This document shows, piece by piece, positions 11,686-25,300 of a DNA stretch of 64,000 nucleotides. Every line of letters begins with the position of its first letter. Within the stretch, counting starts at the first letter, position 1. Position numbers and translations under genes: made by a program. The notes below the pieces were generated by a model, which was not told where the DNA came from, made no database searches, and saw nothing but the letters and a program-made list of their open reading frames with translations. Origin of the DNA: Parapristionchus giblindavisi (taxonomy: Eukaryota > Nematoda > Chromadorea > Rhabditida > Diplogasteridae); assembly GCA_943737045.1 (NCBI GenBank), contig CALSFV010000211.1, positions 1,706,501 through 1,770,500 on the forward strand, given 5' to 3'.

Positions 11686-12551
11686 TGATCAATTATCGAG
11701 GGCGTTCAGTATTGATGAGGCCTAACAGAGAGGATAAATTGATAGGCAAGCGCAATCTCCTACCGAGAAAACATTGAGTTTGATATACAATACAATACAT
11801 TTCTTATCAGCACTAAGTGCAGAAGAGTAAGTCAGGAGCAGGGGGATTTATCTTGCAAGTTCTTATTCTTCCGTCTCTGAGAGATGTTATTCTCCATTCA
11901 AGAAAACGATCGAACTGAAACTTGTTGATTGAAGTTGTAAACCCACGAAAAACGTTCCGCTATCGTCCATTAGGCCCCCATTAGGCCTGAGTTTGATATA
12001 CTGTGAGTGAATTGGTCATTTCGTGAGACTTCCATAATTCTATAACTTCCATAAAGTTTGCCCAAAAATTTTTGGTACTCTAACACAGAGAGTATCTGGT
12101 CAGAAGCCCCCCAAGCGTATTACTGAAAGAATGCACCGATATCTAGTCTAGATATCGCCTATCTGTTAATGAAATGTGTTAGAGACAACGGGACCACCAC
12201 AGTGTTTTTACGGCAGTTAATAGAGAAAAAGAATTTTAAAAAAAGAAACAAGGAAATGAAAAGAAGAAAAAAGACGAACCTACTTTAAAATCACTTTGTT
12301 CGAACTTTTCTTGCTTTAAAATGGCTTTGAACTTTCTTTAGATAAGCCTAAGATAAGTTTAAAAAGTTCAAAGGTTATATCGCACAATATCGTGACATCA
12401 CCCCCGATTGCAGGATCTACTATGAGACGGAGCCAAACATAGAAGACCTCACGCCCCTTGAGAAGCTCATGACCCCTGTCTGAGATCAGAGATCAAAGAT
12501 CAATCATGCCAACCAATCGAATATATTAAAAATATTCAACTAAGGGCCTAA

Positions 12552-13150
12552 CTCAAAATTGGTCACAAAATCGTGTGTATCTCTCTTGTACATGAGTTTC
12601 AGACAAAATGTCCAACGCGAAAGTTGTTCTACTCAAAAAGATCTTCTATAAGAGCACAAACATGAGGGGGTTTGAAAACAAAAATATTTTCGAGTCATGG
12701 TCAGGCCCATTTTTCTCAAAATAGGGGTCTATCGATTTTTTATTTTTTACACTCATTCGACGCGGAATTTTTTGCTCTATAAGATAGGGCAAAAATAATT
12801 GTGCGATTGTGTAATTTAAAAATTTAATTAATTTTAATGTGTTTTGAGGAGGTAAAAAAATCAGTTTGCGATCGGATATCCGAACCGTCCTATAGCGAGT
12901 TTTTGTTGTCTAGGCGTACTTGTAATTAATCGACACTAACATTGAACCTAGGTCGCTCCACTTTTTTTTGGTGAAAATCGAGTTTTCAAATTTCGAGAAC
13001 CCGCCACATTCATGTTTCAAGGACCCAGCCCAAATGCATACCCATTTTGTGATGGGGGGCCATGGGGGTATCCACAAAAAAATTTTGAGCCAAATCGGTG
13101 AGGTCGATGTCCGGCACTACCGGGAGTCTTACTGAGCCGGTGTCTTAAAT
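12552..13150. mobile_element. Single arm of a CTTAAGACA foldback element
   Basis: It matches one arm of the element at 17088-18579 (blocks TCTTGTACATGAGTTTCAGA, GATCGGATATCCG, CATGGGGGTATCCA, terminus TACTGAGCCGGTGTCTTAA). It lies in the spacer of palindrome B and has no partner arm here. Confidence 0.75.
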
Positions 13151-13213
13151 ATAACACTTTTCAGGTCTTATGCTCCGTGGATAACACTTATTTCTCTGTG
13201 TATATTGTTCCAG

Positions 13214-13345
13214 GCTTGCGTCCGTGTCATCGCTCCGTCAAATAGCCACTCTTCTCGACAAACACGAGGAAGGGACGACCAATTGACTGATACGGTCAAG
13301 ACCGGTCTTGAGGAGGCAAAAGAGCTATTTACTACGGTAGCCTAA
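13214..13345 (+). other. Possible orphan terminal exon
   Basis: After an acceptor GTTCCAG the sequence is open for 43 codons to TAA in one frame (ACVRVIAPSNS … TGLEEAKELFTTVA) and for 23 codons to TGA in another (LASVSSLRQIATLLDKHEEG). No upstream exon could be linked, because the preceding DNA is a transposon arm. An AATAAA occurs near 13669. It may be the 3' remnant of a gene broken by the rearrangement. Confidence 0.3.
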
Positions 13346-15404
13346 TCCGGTTATTGATTGATTTTTCCTGAATCCATTATTGATTATTAATTGTGTACCG
13401 TAATCCACTTATATTTATCTATCACAATCCATTTTAGTTTCGATGATTATTGATTGATTCTGATTAAAGTAAAAATCGAACTTATCCCCGGTTACTGTAG
13501 ATTGTTTATCTCGTTCTCTTTATATTCTGTTTTGTTGTTTGTGCATGTTGTGATGTGTTTTTCTTGCTCGATTAATCAGTCAATTTTTTGCTTTAATAGT
13601 AAGCAAAATATTTCATTCACATTTGTTTCTGGATATTTGAGATGCATTACAACAACAAAAAAAAAACAATAAACGGGTATTATTCTTTATCCAAAAAACG
13701 AATAAGCAAATGGCGGAGGCCCTTAGTTGAATATTTTTAATATATTCGATTGGTTGGCATGATTGATCTTTGATCTCTGATCTCAGACAGGGGTCATGAG
13801 CTTCTCAAGGGGCGTGAGGTCTTCTATGTTTGGCTCCGTCTCATAGTAGATCCTGCAATCGGGGGTGATGTCACGATATTGTGCGATATAACCTTTGAAC
13901 TTTTTAAACTTATCTTAGGCTTATCTAAAGAAAGTTCAAAGCCATTTTAAAGCAAGAAAAGTTCGAACAAAGTGATTTTAAAGTAGGTTCGTCTTTTTTC
14001 TTCTTTTCATTTCCTTGTTTCTTTTTTTTAAATTCTTTTTCTCTATTAACTGCCGTAAAAACACTGTGGTGGTCCCGTTGTCTCTAACACATTTCATTAA
14101 CAGATAGGCGATATCTAGACTAGATATCGGTGCATTCTTTCAGTAATACGCTTGGGGGGCTTCTGACCAGATACTCTCTGTGTTAGAGTACCAAAAATTT
14201 TTGGGCAAACTTTATGGAAGTTATAGAATTATGGAAGTCTCACGAAATGAACAATTCACTCACAGTATATCAAACTCAGGCCTAATGGGGGCCTAATGGA
14301 CGATAGCGGAACGTTTTTCGTGGGTTTACAACTTCAATCAACAAGTTTCAGTTCGATCGTTTTCTTGAATGGAGAATAACATCTCTCAGAGACGGAAGAA
14401 TAAGAACTTGCAAGATAAATCCCCCTGCTCCTGACTTACTCTTCTGCACTTAGTGCTGATAAGAAATGTATTGTATTGTATATCAAACTCAATGTTTTCT
14501 CGGTAGGAGATTGCGCTTGCCTATCAATTTATCCTCTCTGTTAGGCCTCATCAATACTGAACGCCCTCGATAATTGATCAGTGACCGTATGCAAGAACCG
14601 TTTTCCGGGAAAACGTGACATCATTAGCGTAGGCGGAGGCGTTTTCCATAAATCCTCCGCCTAATGACGCCACATTTTCCCGGAAAACGGTTTTCCCGTT
14701 GTTCTTGCATAAGGCCACAGAAAAAGAAGAACAAAGAAATATTCTAGAAGTTTCTCATGCATTGAACCTCAGTCAGTCATTATTTATTCCCTATCCCATT
14801 GTACTTGACAAAACTCATTGTATTGCAAAGTGCTCTTCGATGATTTAAATTGTACATGAATCTTTATAAGTTCAACATACAATATAAGTTAGCATTAGCG
14901 AGAAATAAACAATCAAATAAACAGTTGATTTAGTGTAAAATCACGAAACTTAGAGTTGAAAGTCATGAGTGAATGAAGGACAAACAAAGTGGAGTGCGTA
15001 GCTAGCGGAATATCAACGTGCAGACATACGGTGAGTTATAAGATACGGGGTATCCGTTGCCGTTATAGAATACGGTATCTATCGAGTTATGGAATACGGT
15101 ATGAATTAAGTTATTGAACAGAAAATAGATACAGCTAGAACATTGCCAATGTTTAGTTTAGCAAAATAGGGGGCAGTGCTAGTTAGCAATTAGCTATAGG
15201 GTTGAAATGGAGATCCGATGATCGCTAGTAGAGCATGCACACGCGATACGGTAATATATGGATGTGCAGACAATAGCATATTACACAATATAAACAAAAT
15301 AAAGCAATATATAAAAACCGACATATATAAGAGTACTGTAGGTGTCAATCCATAATTATATGATACGGTAGATTAATCGATAATCATAGGATACTGTAGC
15401 TGAA

Positions 15405-18400
15405 TCAATCAAGAGCAATCACCGATTCATTGTCGCTCTCGTCATCATCACCGTATTCTTCCTCCTCCTCCTCCTCTACCTCGATCGGAGCGAACTCCGA
15501 CATCTTTTCCTTAGTGAACCGACAAAGTGGTGAGTTGCACCTACAACATGCAAAGATCAAAACTCAGAGATCAAAGATCAAGGATCAAGTCTAATAACAA
15601 AGATCAAAAATCAAACTTACAGGCAGTGGGCGAAGAAGCTACGAATGGTCGCGCTCGGGCAGTCATCATGGGGGAAGTAGTCGAATGTTAGCTCTTCTCC
15701 TGCAAATATGATCTTTATATAATAATGATTAAGAATAATGATAATAATTATTATTATACAGTAATCAATGCTCATACATGCACTAATCAGTGCCCATACA
15801 TACAGTAATCAATGGAAATTCTACAGTGCTCAATAAAGTAGCACTCAATCAACACATGTTTGTTGAGGTAATCAATCGATACTTTCTTGACTACAGTAAT
15901 CAGCCAATCGAAATGGATACCGTACCAGTGGCGATGGCTCTAAGCGCGAAGAAGCCGTATCGGCAGTAGTGGGCGCCGTATGGATCGACCACTCGTGGAA
16001 CCACTGTGACATTTGGCTCGCACGAGTGGGCGATGAATCTCGACTCATTGCCCTATAATCAATCAATAAATCAATAAATCAATCAATAAAAATCCCACCA
16101 TCAATCGGACAATTACAAACATATTTATATCAATGACAATTTGGGAGGTTACTGAAGCCCAGATAAGATTACTGTATGATTACTGTAGCCTACCATGCGA
16201 GCGGAGTCAATAGTGAACGGCGCCAGGTGATCGCCACGCTCGCTCTTGCAGCCATACGCCATGCTGAACCCGTAGAAGCTCCTCGAATCTCCTTCACCAT
16301 GTTCCGACGAGATCACCTGTGAGGCCGTACTCATGATCATACATTTTCGGTACCCTCGCCGTTATCTTTATATGGTGGGACGATTTAGAAAATTCGTTAT
16401 TTTTTTAATTTTGAGCCAAAATTTCACAAAAATCGAAAAACCCGACCGGATTTTGAAAACCGATAACCTAGCTATTCGACTTATGGCGGTTTGTCGCCGT
16501 TCATGGATACCTATGCCGAAATCGGCGTATCCGGATTTCATCAAATAGGCAGAAGACCGTAATTTCAATCTCCGGCATCCGCCAAATAGACCGACCACCA
16601 ACCTCGCCACAGTACTCCGTAATCAACGAGCCCTCGTTGATCGATTCCGCGCTGCGAAGCGTCCAGCCCTTGGTGGACGAGCGGAACACGCAAAGTGCTA
16701 CCCGGCGACCTTTCTGAATCAATCAATAAATCAACAATCAATAATCAATCAATAATCAATCATGAATCATCATTAAACACAATCAATAACCTTGATGTGC
16801 ACTTAAAACACTTTTTGTTTTGTTTTAAGAAGTTTACATTAAGTAAGAGCTAGAAGTGAGAGAACCTTGGATGAAATGGAGTATATACACACATAGGTCG
16901 AATAACGGTTTTCAAAATGCGATCAGCCTTTCCGATATTAGTGAAATTTTGGCTCAAAATGCGGTCAGGTTTTTCGATTTTTTTGGGCAAATTTCGGTTT
17001 AAAATGCGGGCAGACTTTTTACTTTCTAACATACTTTTGATCTATGCATGCATACACTTTAAGTACTAACGTTTTACTGTTGGTGTACTTAAGACATCGG
17101 CTCAGTAAGATTCCAGGAAGTGCCGGACATCGAACTCACCGATTTGGCCCAAATTTTTTTTATGGATACCCCCATGGGCCCCCATCACAAAATGGGTATT
17201 CATTTGGGCTAGTTCCTTGAAACACAGATGTGGCGGGTTTTCGAAATTTGAAAACTCGATTTTCACCAGAAAAAAATTTAGCGACCTAGGACTAATGTTA
17301 GTGTCGATTAATTATAAGTAGAAATAGACAACAAAAACTGGCTATACGACGGTCCGGAGATCCGATCGCAAACTGATTTTTTTACCTCCTTAAAACATTC
17401 TAAAATTATTTAAAATTTTAAAACAAAAAAGTGCAGTCCAATTTTTGCCTTATCTTATAGAGCAAAAAATTCTGCGTCGAATAAGGGAAAAAAATCAAAA
17501 ATCGAAGGACCCGTCTTTTGAGATAAATGAACCTGAAGATGACCCGAAAATATTTTTGTTTTCAAACCCCCTCATATTTGTACTCATATTGAAGAGCTCG
17601 TCGAGTAGAACAACTTGCATGTTGAACGTTTTGTCTGAAACTCATGTACAAGAGAAATACATGAATTAAGATTTATTGGATCCAAATCTTTATTATCGCT
17701 TGTATCTTGAGAACAAACGACTTTCATAGAATACGACCAACATAACAAATGATGTACTTGACGAGTTCTTTAAAATGAGTATAAACATGGCAAGGTTTCG
17801 ACAACTTTTTTTTTCAATACTAATTTCCTGGCCATTTTTTTCAGCATGGGGGTCTACAATTTTTTTTCGTGAAACAATAAAGTAGGTATGGATTTTTGCG
17901 TTCTACAATATAGGCGTAATCGCTTTGTACACAAAAAATATTTTACTTTCGTTTTACTCAAAATTGTGTGAACAACCGTGCGAATAAATAAAACTCATGT
18001 ATTTCTCTTGCACATGAGTATCAGACAAAACCTTCAACATGAAAGTTGTTCTACTCGACGAGCTCTTCAATATGAGTACAAACATGAGGGGGTTTGAAAA
18101 CAAAAATATTTTCGGGTCATCTTCAGGTTCATTTATCTCAAAAGACGGGTCCTTCGATTTTTGATTTTTTTCCCCTTATTCGACGCGGAATTTTTTGCTC
18201 TATAAGATAAGGCAAAAATTGGACTGCACTTTTTTGTTTTAAAATTTTAAATAATTTTAGAATGTTTTGAGGTAAAAAAATCAGTTTGCGATCGGATCTC
18301 CGGACCGTCGTATAGCCAGTTTTTGTTGTCTATTTCTACTTATAATTAATCGACACTAACATTGGTCCTAGGTCGCTCCATTTTTTTCTGGTGAAAATCG

Positions 18401-18882
18401 AGTTTTCAAATTTCGAAAACCCGCCACATCTGTGTTTCAAGGAACCAGCCCAAATGAATACCCATTTTGTGATGGGGGCCCATGGGGGTATCCATAAAAA
18501 ATTTTTGGGCCAAATCGGTGAGGTCGATGTCCGGGGTCACTGGCTCAACCCTCGAATTTTACTGAGCCGGTGTCTTAAGGTGAACTTCATCTGACAATTA
18601 TACTACAGTTTATGACTCATAAAAACCTGTATACTATACACTTCAAGTTTCTAGATTATGGCTACTGTTCTAGCGCAGCCATACAAGAAATTACAATAAT
18701 CAATAGGATTACCGTAACCCCAATAACCGAGCAGACTACCGTAACCGGTACCTGGAGCATTCGATTCCGGCATTTTCTCACGTCACACGCACACGAGTCG
18801 GAGCATTCAAATTCGATGCTGTAGCTGTTGTTGCGGGGATTCTGAAAAGCCAAGAAGAAAAGAAGAATGCAATATTATAAAA

Positions 18883-18925
<43 letters not shown>

Positions 18926-20517
18926 TTCATTATTAATAATACTGTACGGGTAAGCAAACGAACCATCGAGAAGTCGGCCTTCCCCGTTTCCAGATCTACT
19001 TCAATATGGTGTGCCTGAAATGATAGAAGATGAACCATACGTGGGCACCACTGCCGCTAACGGCAATACACCCCCGATTTTTGGCACCCGACCCCCCGAT
19101 TTTCCAAAAAAAATAACTCAAAATGACGTATAAAAGCTCCATTATTTGCCTCCGACCCCCGATTTTTGCGTCCGACCCCCGATGTTCATTTCCAGCGGCA
19201 ATGCCCGCCCACGTATGAGATGAACGATCAAATATTAAAAGATAATTTTTCTTTAAATTAAACTATTTTAAGATATATACGTGAACGGTGTATAGGACCA
19301 GGATCAAAGACCAAAGATCAAAGATCAAAAATTCAAACCATTGAGCAGCACGGCGACTCTCCTTTACCGCGTCTCTTCTTGACGCATGTGACGCACGATT
19401 TAGTGCATCTGCAACGACCATACTGAATCGTGCATGCTTAAAGGCCAAGCTCAAACACCCCGAGCTGACTTTTTAACACCCCGAGTTGACTCTAACACCC
19501 CGAGCTAATGCGAAACACTGCGCTCGGGCAACACTCTCTCGTAGACAAAGTAAGCGCGAGCGAGCATTAGAGGCAGCATAGGTCGAAAAGTATGTTACAA
19601 TGTACCAAGCCTGACCGGATTTTGAGCCAAAAGTTCACAAAAATCGATAAACCTGACCAGATTTTGAGCCAAAATTTTGCTAAAATCGAAAAAAAATGAC
19701 CGGACGTTGAACCAAATTTACCAAAAATCGAAAAACCTGGCCGGATTTTGAAATCCGATAACCTAGCTATTCGACCTATGATTGCCAGAGCGGAGAGCTT
19801 CAAATCAGCTCGGGGTGCGCAATTAAAGAGCAAGGGAGCGTAGCCTCACGCAATGGCCTCTTTAACGCTCTACGCTCTCTCGTTGTTTGTAGAGAACAGC
19901 GAAATAGTGTACACAATGAAGAGACCATTGAGGCGAGGTAACGCTCCCTTTAAGCACAGTAAGATCTCCAGATTCAGTTGCGCGTCAATTGTTTTTTTTG
20001 CGCTTTAAAAAGCTCATCAATCACACTTTCAAGGGGTAGCAGCCATGAACCTACTGCACTACAGCCACCAACTACGATGTATATTGATTTATTGATTCAT
20101 AGATTCGCTCCAATACCAACTACGGTGTATTGATTTATTGAATACGGGGAATTTATTGATTGATATATGATTGAATAATCTCTCACCTTATCGTCTCCTG
20201 CGTGCCTGCCTCTTCCAGAATTGCCTGGACGAATCGAGAGGGAACGAGCTTAGTCGTGAACTGAAAATGCACTCGATCATCAGAGATCAAAGATCAAAGA
20301 TCAATGATGAAAGATCAAAGATCAGAGACCAAAGATCAACCTCGAAGTCTGGCAGCTCGCCAGGTCCTCCGGTCCAGTCTTCGAAGTAGACGGGAGGAAG
20401 GTCGTTCTCTGCACAGATCTTGTTCACGCTCCACTCGAACGCGCGCAGATGATTGATGTATCGAGAGCGCTGAATAATAATAATAACAATAATAATATTA
20501 ATAATAATAATAATAAC

Positions 20518-20548
<31 letters not shown>

Positions 20549-22298
20549 TTTATGTATTACAAGGATAACTTCGATAGTGTGAACAATTTCGTAAGGCGGT
20601 CTTACATTTTCAAAACGTGCGCACGTCCACGTGCGTTTTTCAGTTAGTAAAACGCAAGCGGACCTGCGCCCGTTTTGAAAATGTAACACCGCCTAAGGAA
20701 TTACACCAAACTAGTACGATTCTAGCCAAATTCATTTCATTTTCCACTCGACTCAATCAATAATGTTGTCATCTAATCAATCAATAATCAATATCATACG
20801 GGAGATGCTATGTATCCTCCGACGCCTTCTCCGACCTCTGGCTCGAGCCATCTCAGAGGGTATTGATTCTCGAACTCGACATCGCCAAGCTCCTCGCGTA
20901 GTCTCAATTCAACCTGGAAGAGCAAACCAATCAATAAATGCATGAGAATTAATCAATAAATGCATGAGAATCGATCAATAATCCATGGGAATCAATCAAT
21001 AATCCATGAGAATCAATCAATAATCAATGGGAATCAATCAATAATCCTTGGGAATCGATCAATAATCCATGGGAATCGGTCAATAATCGAGGAAATCGAT
21101 CGATATTACAGTGAGTGAAACTTACAATATCCAGAAACAGCGTGCGCGCTAGCAGATCTTGACCCTGAAAGAAAACTATTATTTATTTATTTATTTATTC
21201 TTTATTCCATCAAATATATATAATAATAGAGTGATATGTATAAGGATATTATTTAAAATAAAACAATGTATGGCGCAGAGTTTCTTTCTCAACCATACGG
21301 GCATTGCCGCTGGAAATGAAAATCGTTGGTCGGAAGCAAAAAATGGGGCATTTATACGACATTTTGAGTGATTTTTTTTGTGGAAAATCGGGGGGGGGGG
21401 GGTCGGGTGCCAAAAATCGGGGGTGTCTCGCCGCTAGCGGCAGTGGTGCCCACGTATGTTTTCAACACAGGGAGAGATCGCTCATTGAAGGCATGGCAAA
21501 ATGCCAAAAATCTCTCGCTTTTGCCCACTCTCTCAATCTCTCTCTCGATTCATCCTGTTCTCTGTCGAAACGCTGTGTACTGCATATTCTGCATCATACA
21601 TGGGCGGGGTACCTGGAGCTCAATTCTACAGGGTGCATCCGATCGAAAAATGGTTAATTTTACAGCGGGCCTTCACTATTTTTTCAAAAATTTTATCTAA
21701 ACGTCATTTTTACAGGGGCATTCCACAAGTTTTCGAAACTCCATAATTTTACAGGGGGCACCCTCATGTCCGGCGCCCATGTATGTTCTGCATATGATTT
21801 CTCTATTTTGAAAATCACACTACGCTATTTACCGTACATTTCGTCTAACTTCTGCTGATTGTGACATGTGAGCACTTTAGGCCGCATGCAGAAAATCGAG
21901 AATCAATCAATCAAAACTCATGGCAGCCAATCAATAATCAAGGAAATCGATAATCACGAAATAGAATATTGATTTAAAAAATAAATCATACTAACGGTTG
22001 CGCTCTGAAGCAGCTTCTTCGACTGGACTTCCCAGGAAGGAATCGGGTAGCCGCTGAACTTTGTAAGGATCTGCCTCTGAAATTCAGATTTGTTTTTGGT
22101 CATTTCTCGTCACCCGATGGTGCTAAAATTTGCAGACTATACAGAATTTGATGGCGATAATTTTTGACTGTGCCAGAGTTCACTGATTTTAGTCGATTCA
22201 CCCGATGGTGCTAAAATTTGCAGACTATACAGAATTTGATGGCGATTTTTTGACTGTGCCAGAGTTCACTGATTTTAGTCGATTCTTACGCAAACGGC

Positions 22299-22355
<57 letters not shown>

Positions 22356-25300
22356 CGTGTCGCGCAAGGATCGAGACAAAATCGTGGGGTGTCCGGACAA
22401 AATATAACCCCTATCATATTGACTATTTTTGGATAGCCCTGACAGTACCGGAGAAGATATCGTTTCGATTTTTTGTCTAAGATCAATTTCGACGAAGATA
22501 GACGTCGTTAACTGTCGGAATGTGTAGAAAAGTCTTGAATTTCACCCGCAATAGCTCGCTTTGGAACGGAAGTAGCGAAAATATCACAAAGACATAAATT
22601 GTAGAGAATTTTCAGGAGAATCGAAATAACATAAGCAGAAATTGCAAAATCGATTTTTCATCAGCTTCTGTGGCGGAAAGCTGACGTTTGCAATGCAAAT
22701 CGAAAGTGCAATTTTTTATTGGCTCAGATGGTAGATATTGTGAAGACGCATCGACTGATATATACTTTATGGGGTCGAATCGTGACCGCGATATGAGTTT
22801 TTCCCAAAAAACGAGTCTGAAATCCCGGACTTAGCCGATTTATGGCTCGAGAGATGGAAGGATCACTTTGATCTACCCACTCGTCTCTCGCTGAACAGTG
22901 GTCTACTTGGTATTTCTGTACTCTGAACTCGAAAAAAAACGTAGAAATAAATGAAAATCATTACTACAACTTAATTCAAAGAAGCAATTACTCTATAAAC
23001 AATGTAAATACGAACAAGCAACAATCTATCGCAAGAAGAGAAGAAGCGAGTCGGAGGAGGAATCAGAGATGGAAAATGATGTCTTTGATGGAGAGAATTG
23101 GGATGAGGATGAAGACGAATTTGATTTTAAAAAAATTAGATAATCACTGATAAGCAGAACGAGGAAGGTTTCCTTCGAGAGACTATCGCGGCCGGAATAG
23201 ACTCCATCTTTGATTGATAAATTTGTTCGTATTTCCATTGTTTATATTGTAGTTATTTCGTTGAATTAGGTTGTAGTTATGATTTTCATTTATTTTTATG
23301 CTTTCTTCGAGTTTAATGTACAGAAATACCAAGAAATATCAATGATCGGTGTGAGACGAGTGGGTAGATCAAAGTGATCCTTCCATCTATCGAGCCAGAA
23401 ATCGACTAAGTCCGGGATTTCAGACTCCTTTTTTTGCGAAAAACTCATATTGCGGTCACGATTCGACCCCATAAAGTATATATCAGTCGATGGGTCTTCA
23501 CAATATCTACCATCTGAGCCAATAAAAAATTGCACTTTCGATTTGCAGTGCAACCGTCAGCTTTCCGCCACAGAAGCTGATGAAAAATCGATTTTGTAAT
23601 TTTTGCTTGTGTTATTTCGATTCTCCTGAAATTTCTCTACAATTTACGTCTTTGTGATATTTTCGCTATTCCCATTCCAAAGCGAGCTATTTCGGGTGAA
23701 ATTCAGGAGGTTTCCACAAATTCCGACAGTCAACGGCGTCTAACTTCGTCGAAAGTGATCTTAGACAAAAAATCGAAACGCTATCTTCTCCGGCACTGTC
23801 AGGGCTATCCAAAAATGCTTTATACCAGATTTTCATTTTTTCATTGTCCGTTAGTTGTACGGATCCTTACGCGACACGCGTGATATACAGTGCGCGACAT
23901 AATGATAAGACACCCCTAAAATTTTGGCATTCTGACCGAATGGCGAATAAAAATCAAAAGAGGTATATACCATTTGTATCCACTCCTTGGATAACTAAGG
24001 TAGCCCACGTATGAGGAAATTCAATTTCCCGGTCAACGAGAAAATAATGATTTTCCGAAATTTTACCGTGACATAATGATAAGACACCCTGATTTTTTTC
24101 ATGAAGTTCAATTTTTTTCAAACTTCTGCATAACAGTAATAGGGCAGCAATTGGTTAATAATTGATGTTATGGCCCATTCTCGAGATTAGGCCAAAGGTG
24201 CGATTGGGCATGCTTCCATAGAGGGCAGAAAACAATTGCCGCTCGATGACGTACCACTCCTTTTTGATGAAAGCCTTCAATTCGGCATACTGTTTGTTGT
24301 TCTTGTACACACGACGAACCATGATGCCCCATATGTTTTGCATGTGGTTTATATCGGGGGAACCCGTCGGGAATGGGAGAACAGGGATGTTCTTGACTGC
24401 GAACAGTGATTTCGAGGGGTGTTGGCATGAATGGATGCACTGTCTTTCTTCGAGACCAGATGGTGGGCACGGTTCTTGCTCATGAACACAACAAGGGTAG
24501 TCTGGTGCATCACCTGATACTCCGGATAGTCCATCCTGCTGGAGCTGAAGGAGATGGGCGGCTTGTTGAATTTTAGGAACGCGCCCAGAACCTGAACGAA
24601 GTTCCTGCAGCTGAAATAACGCGGCTCGTTGAGAAAATCATGTCAGAAACAGTTATAGCCGTCAGGAATATACGTGTTGAACTTGTTCTTATCAGTGAAT
24701 GCAATCAGAAACCGATATTTTGATTTTTTTTGAAAAAAATATGATGTACCGTACTGGGGCGGGTTCTTAAAATTTGACATGCCGCCCATCTCCTTCAGCT
24801 CCAGCAGGATGGACTATGCGGAGTATCAGGTGATGCACCAGACTACCCTTGTTCTGTTCATGAGCAAGAACCGTGCCCACCATCTGGTCTCGAAGAAAGA
24901 CACTGCATCCATTCATGCCAACACCCCTCGAAATCACTGTTCGCAGTCAAGAACATCCCTGTTCTCCCATGCCCGACGGGTTCCCCCGATATAAACCATA
25001 TATAAAACATATGGGGCATCATGGTTCGTCGTGTGTACAAGAACAACAAACAGTATGCCGAATTGAAGGCTTTCATCAAAAAGGAGTGGTACGACATCGA
25101 GCGGCAATTGTTTTCTGCCCTCTATGGAAGCATGCCCAATCGCACCTTTGGCCTAATCTCGAGAATGGGCCATAACATCGATTATTAACCCAGTGTTGCC
25201 CTATTGCTGTTATGTAGAAGTTTGAAAAAAATTGAACTTCATGAAAAAAATCAGGGTGTCTTATCATTATGTCGCGGTAAAATTTCGGAAAATCATTATT

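Larger units (their letters stand above)
10214..15592. repeat. Palindrome B, inverted duplication with the methyltransferase 3' end
   Basis: The left arm 10214-12546 is the reverse complement of the right arm 13723-15592 (outer ends AGACTTGATCC and GGATCAAGTCT). The spacer is 12547-13722. The left arm starts exactly where palindrome A stops. The left arm is longer because of a MITE at 10884-11302 and one extra unit of a TACCGTATTCTATAACTCGA repeat near 10730. Both arms contain the MITE seen at 11548-11685 and 14581-14718. Confidence 0.9.

Noticed and set aside
22205..22486. Open frames with long Ile-Tyr repeats
   Set aside because: They are translations of the (TA)n microsatellite and of the foldback terminus. 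The same applies to 29088-29486.
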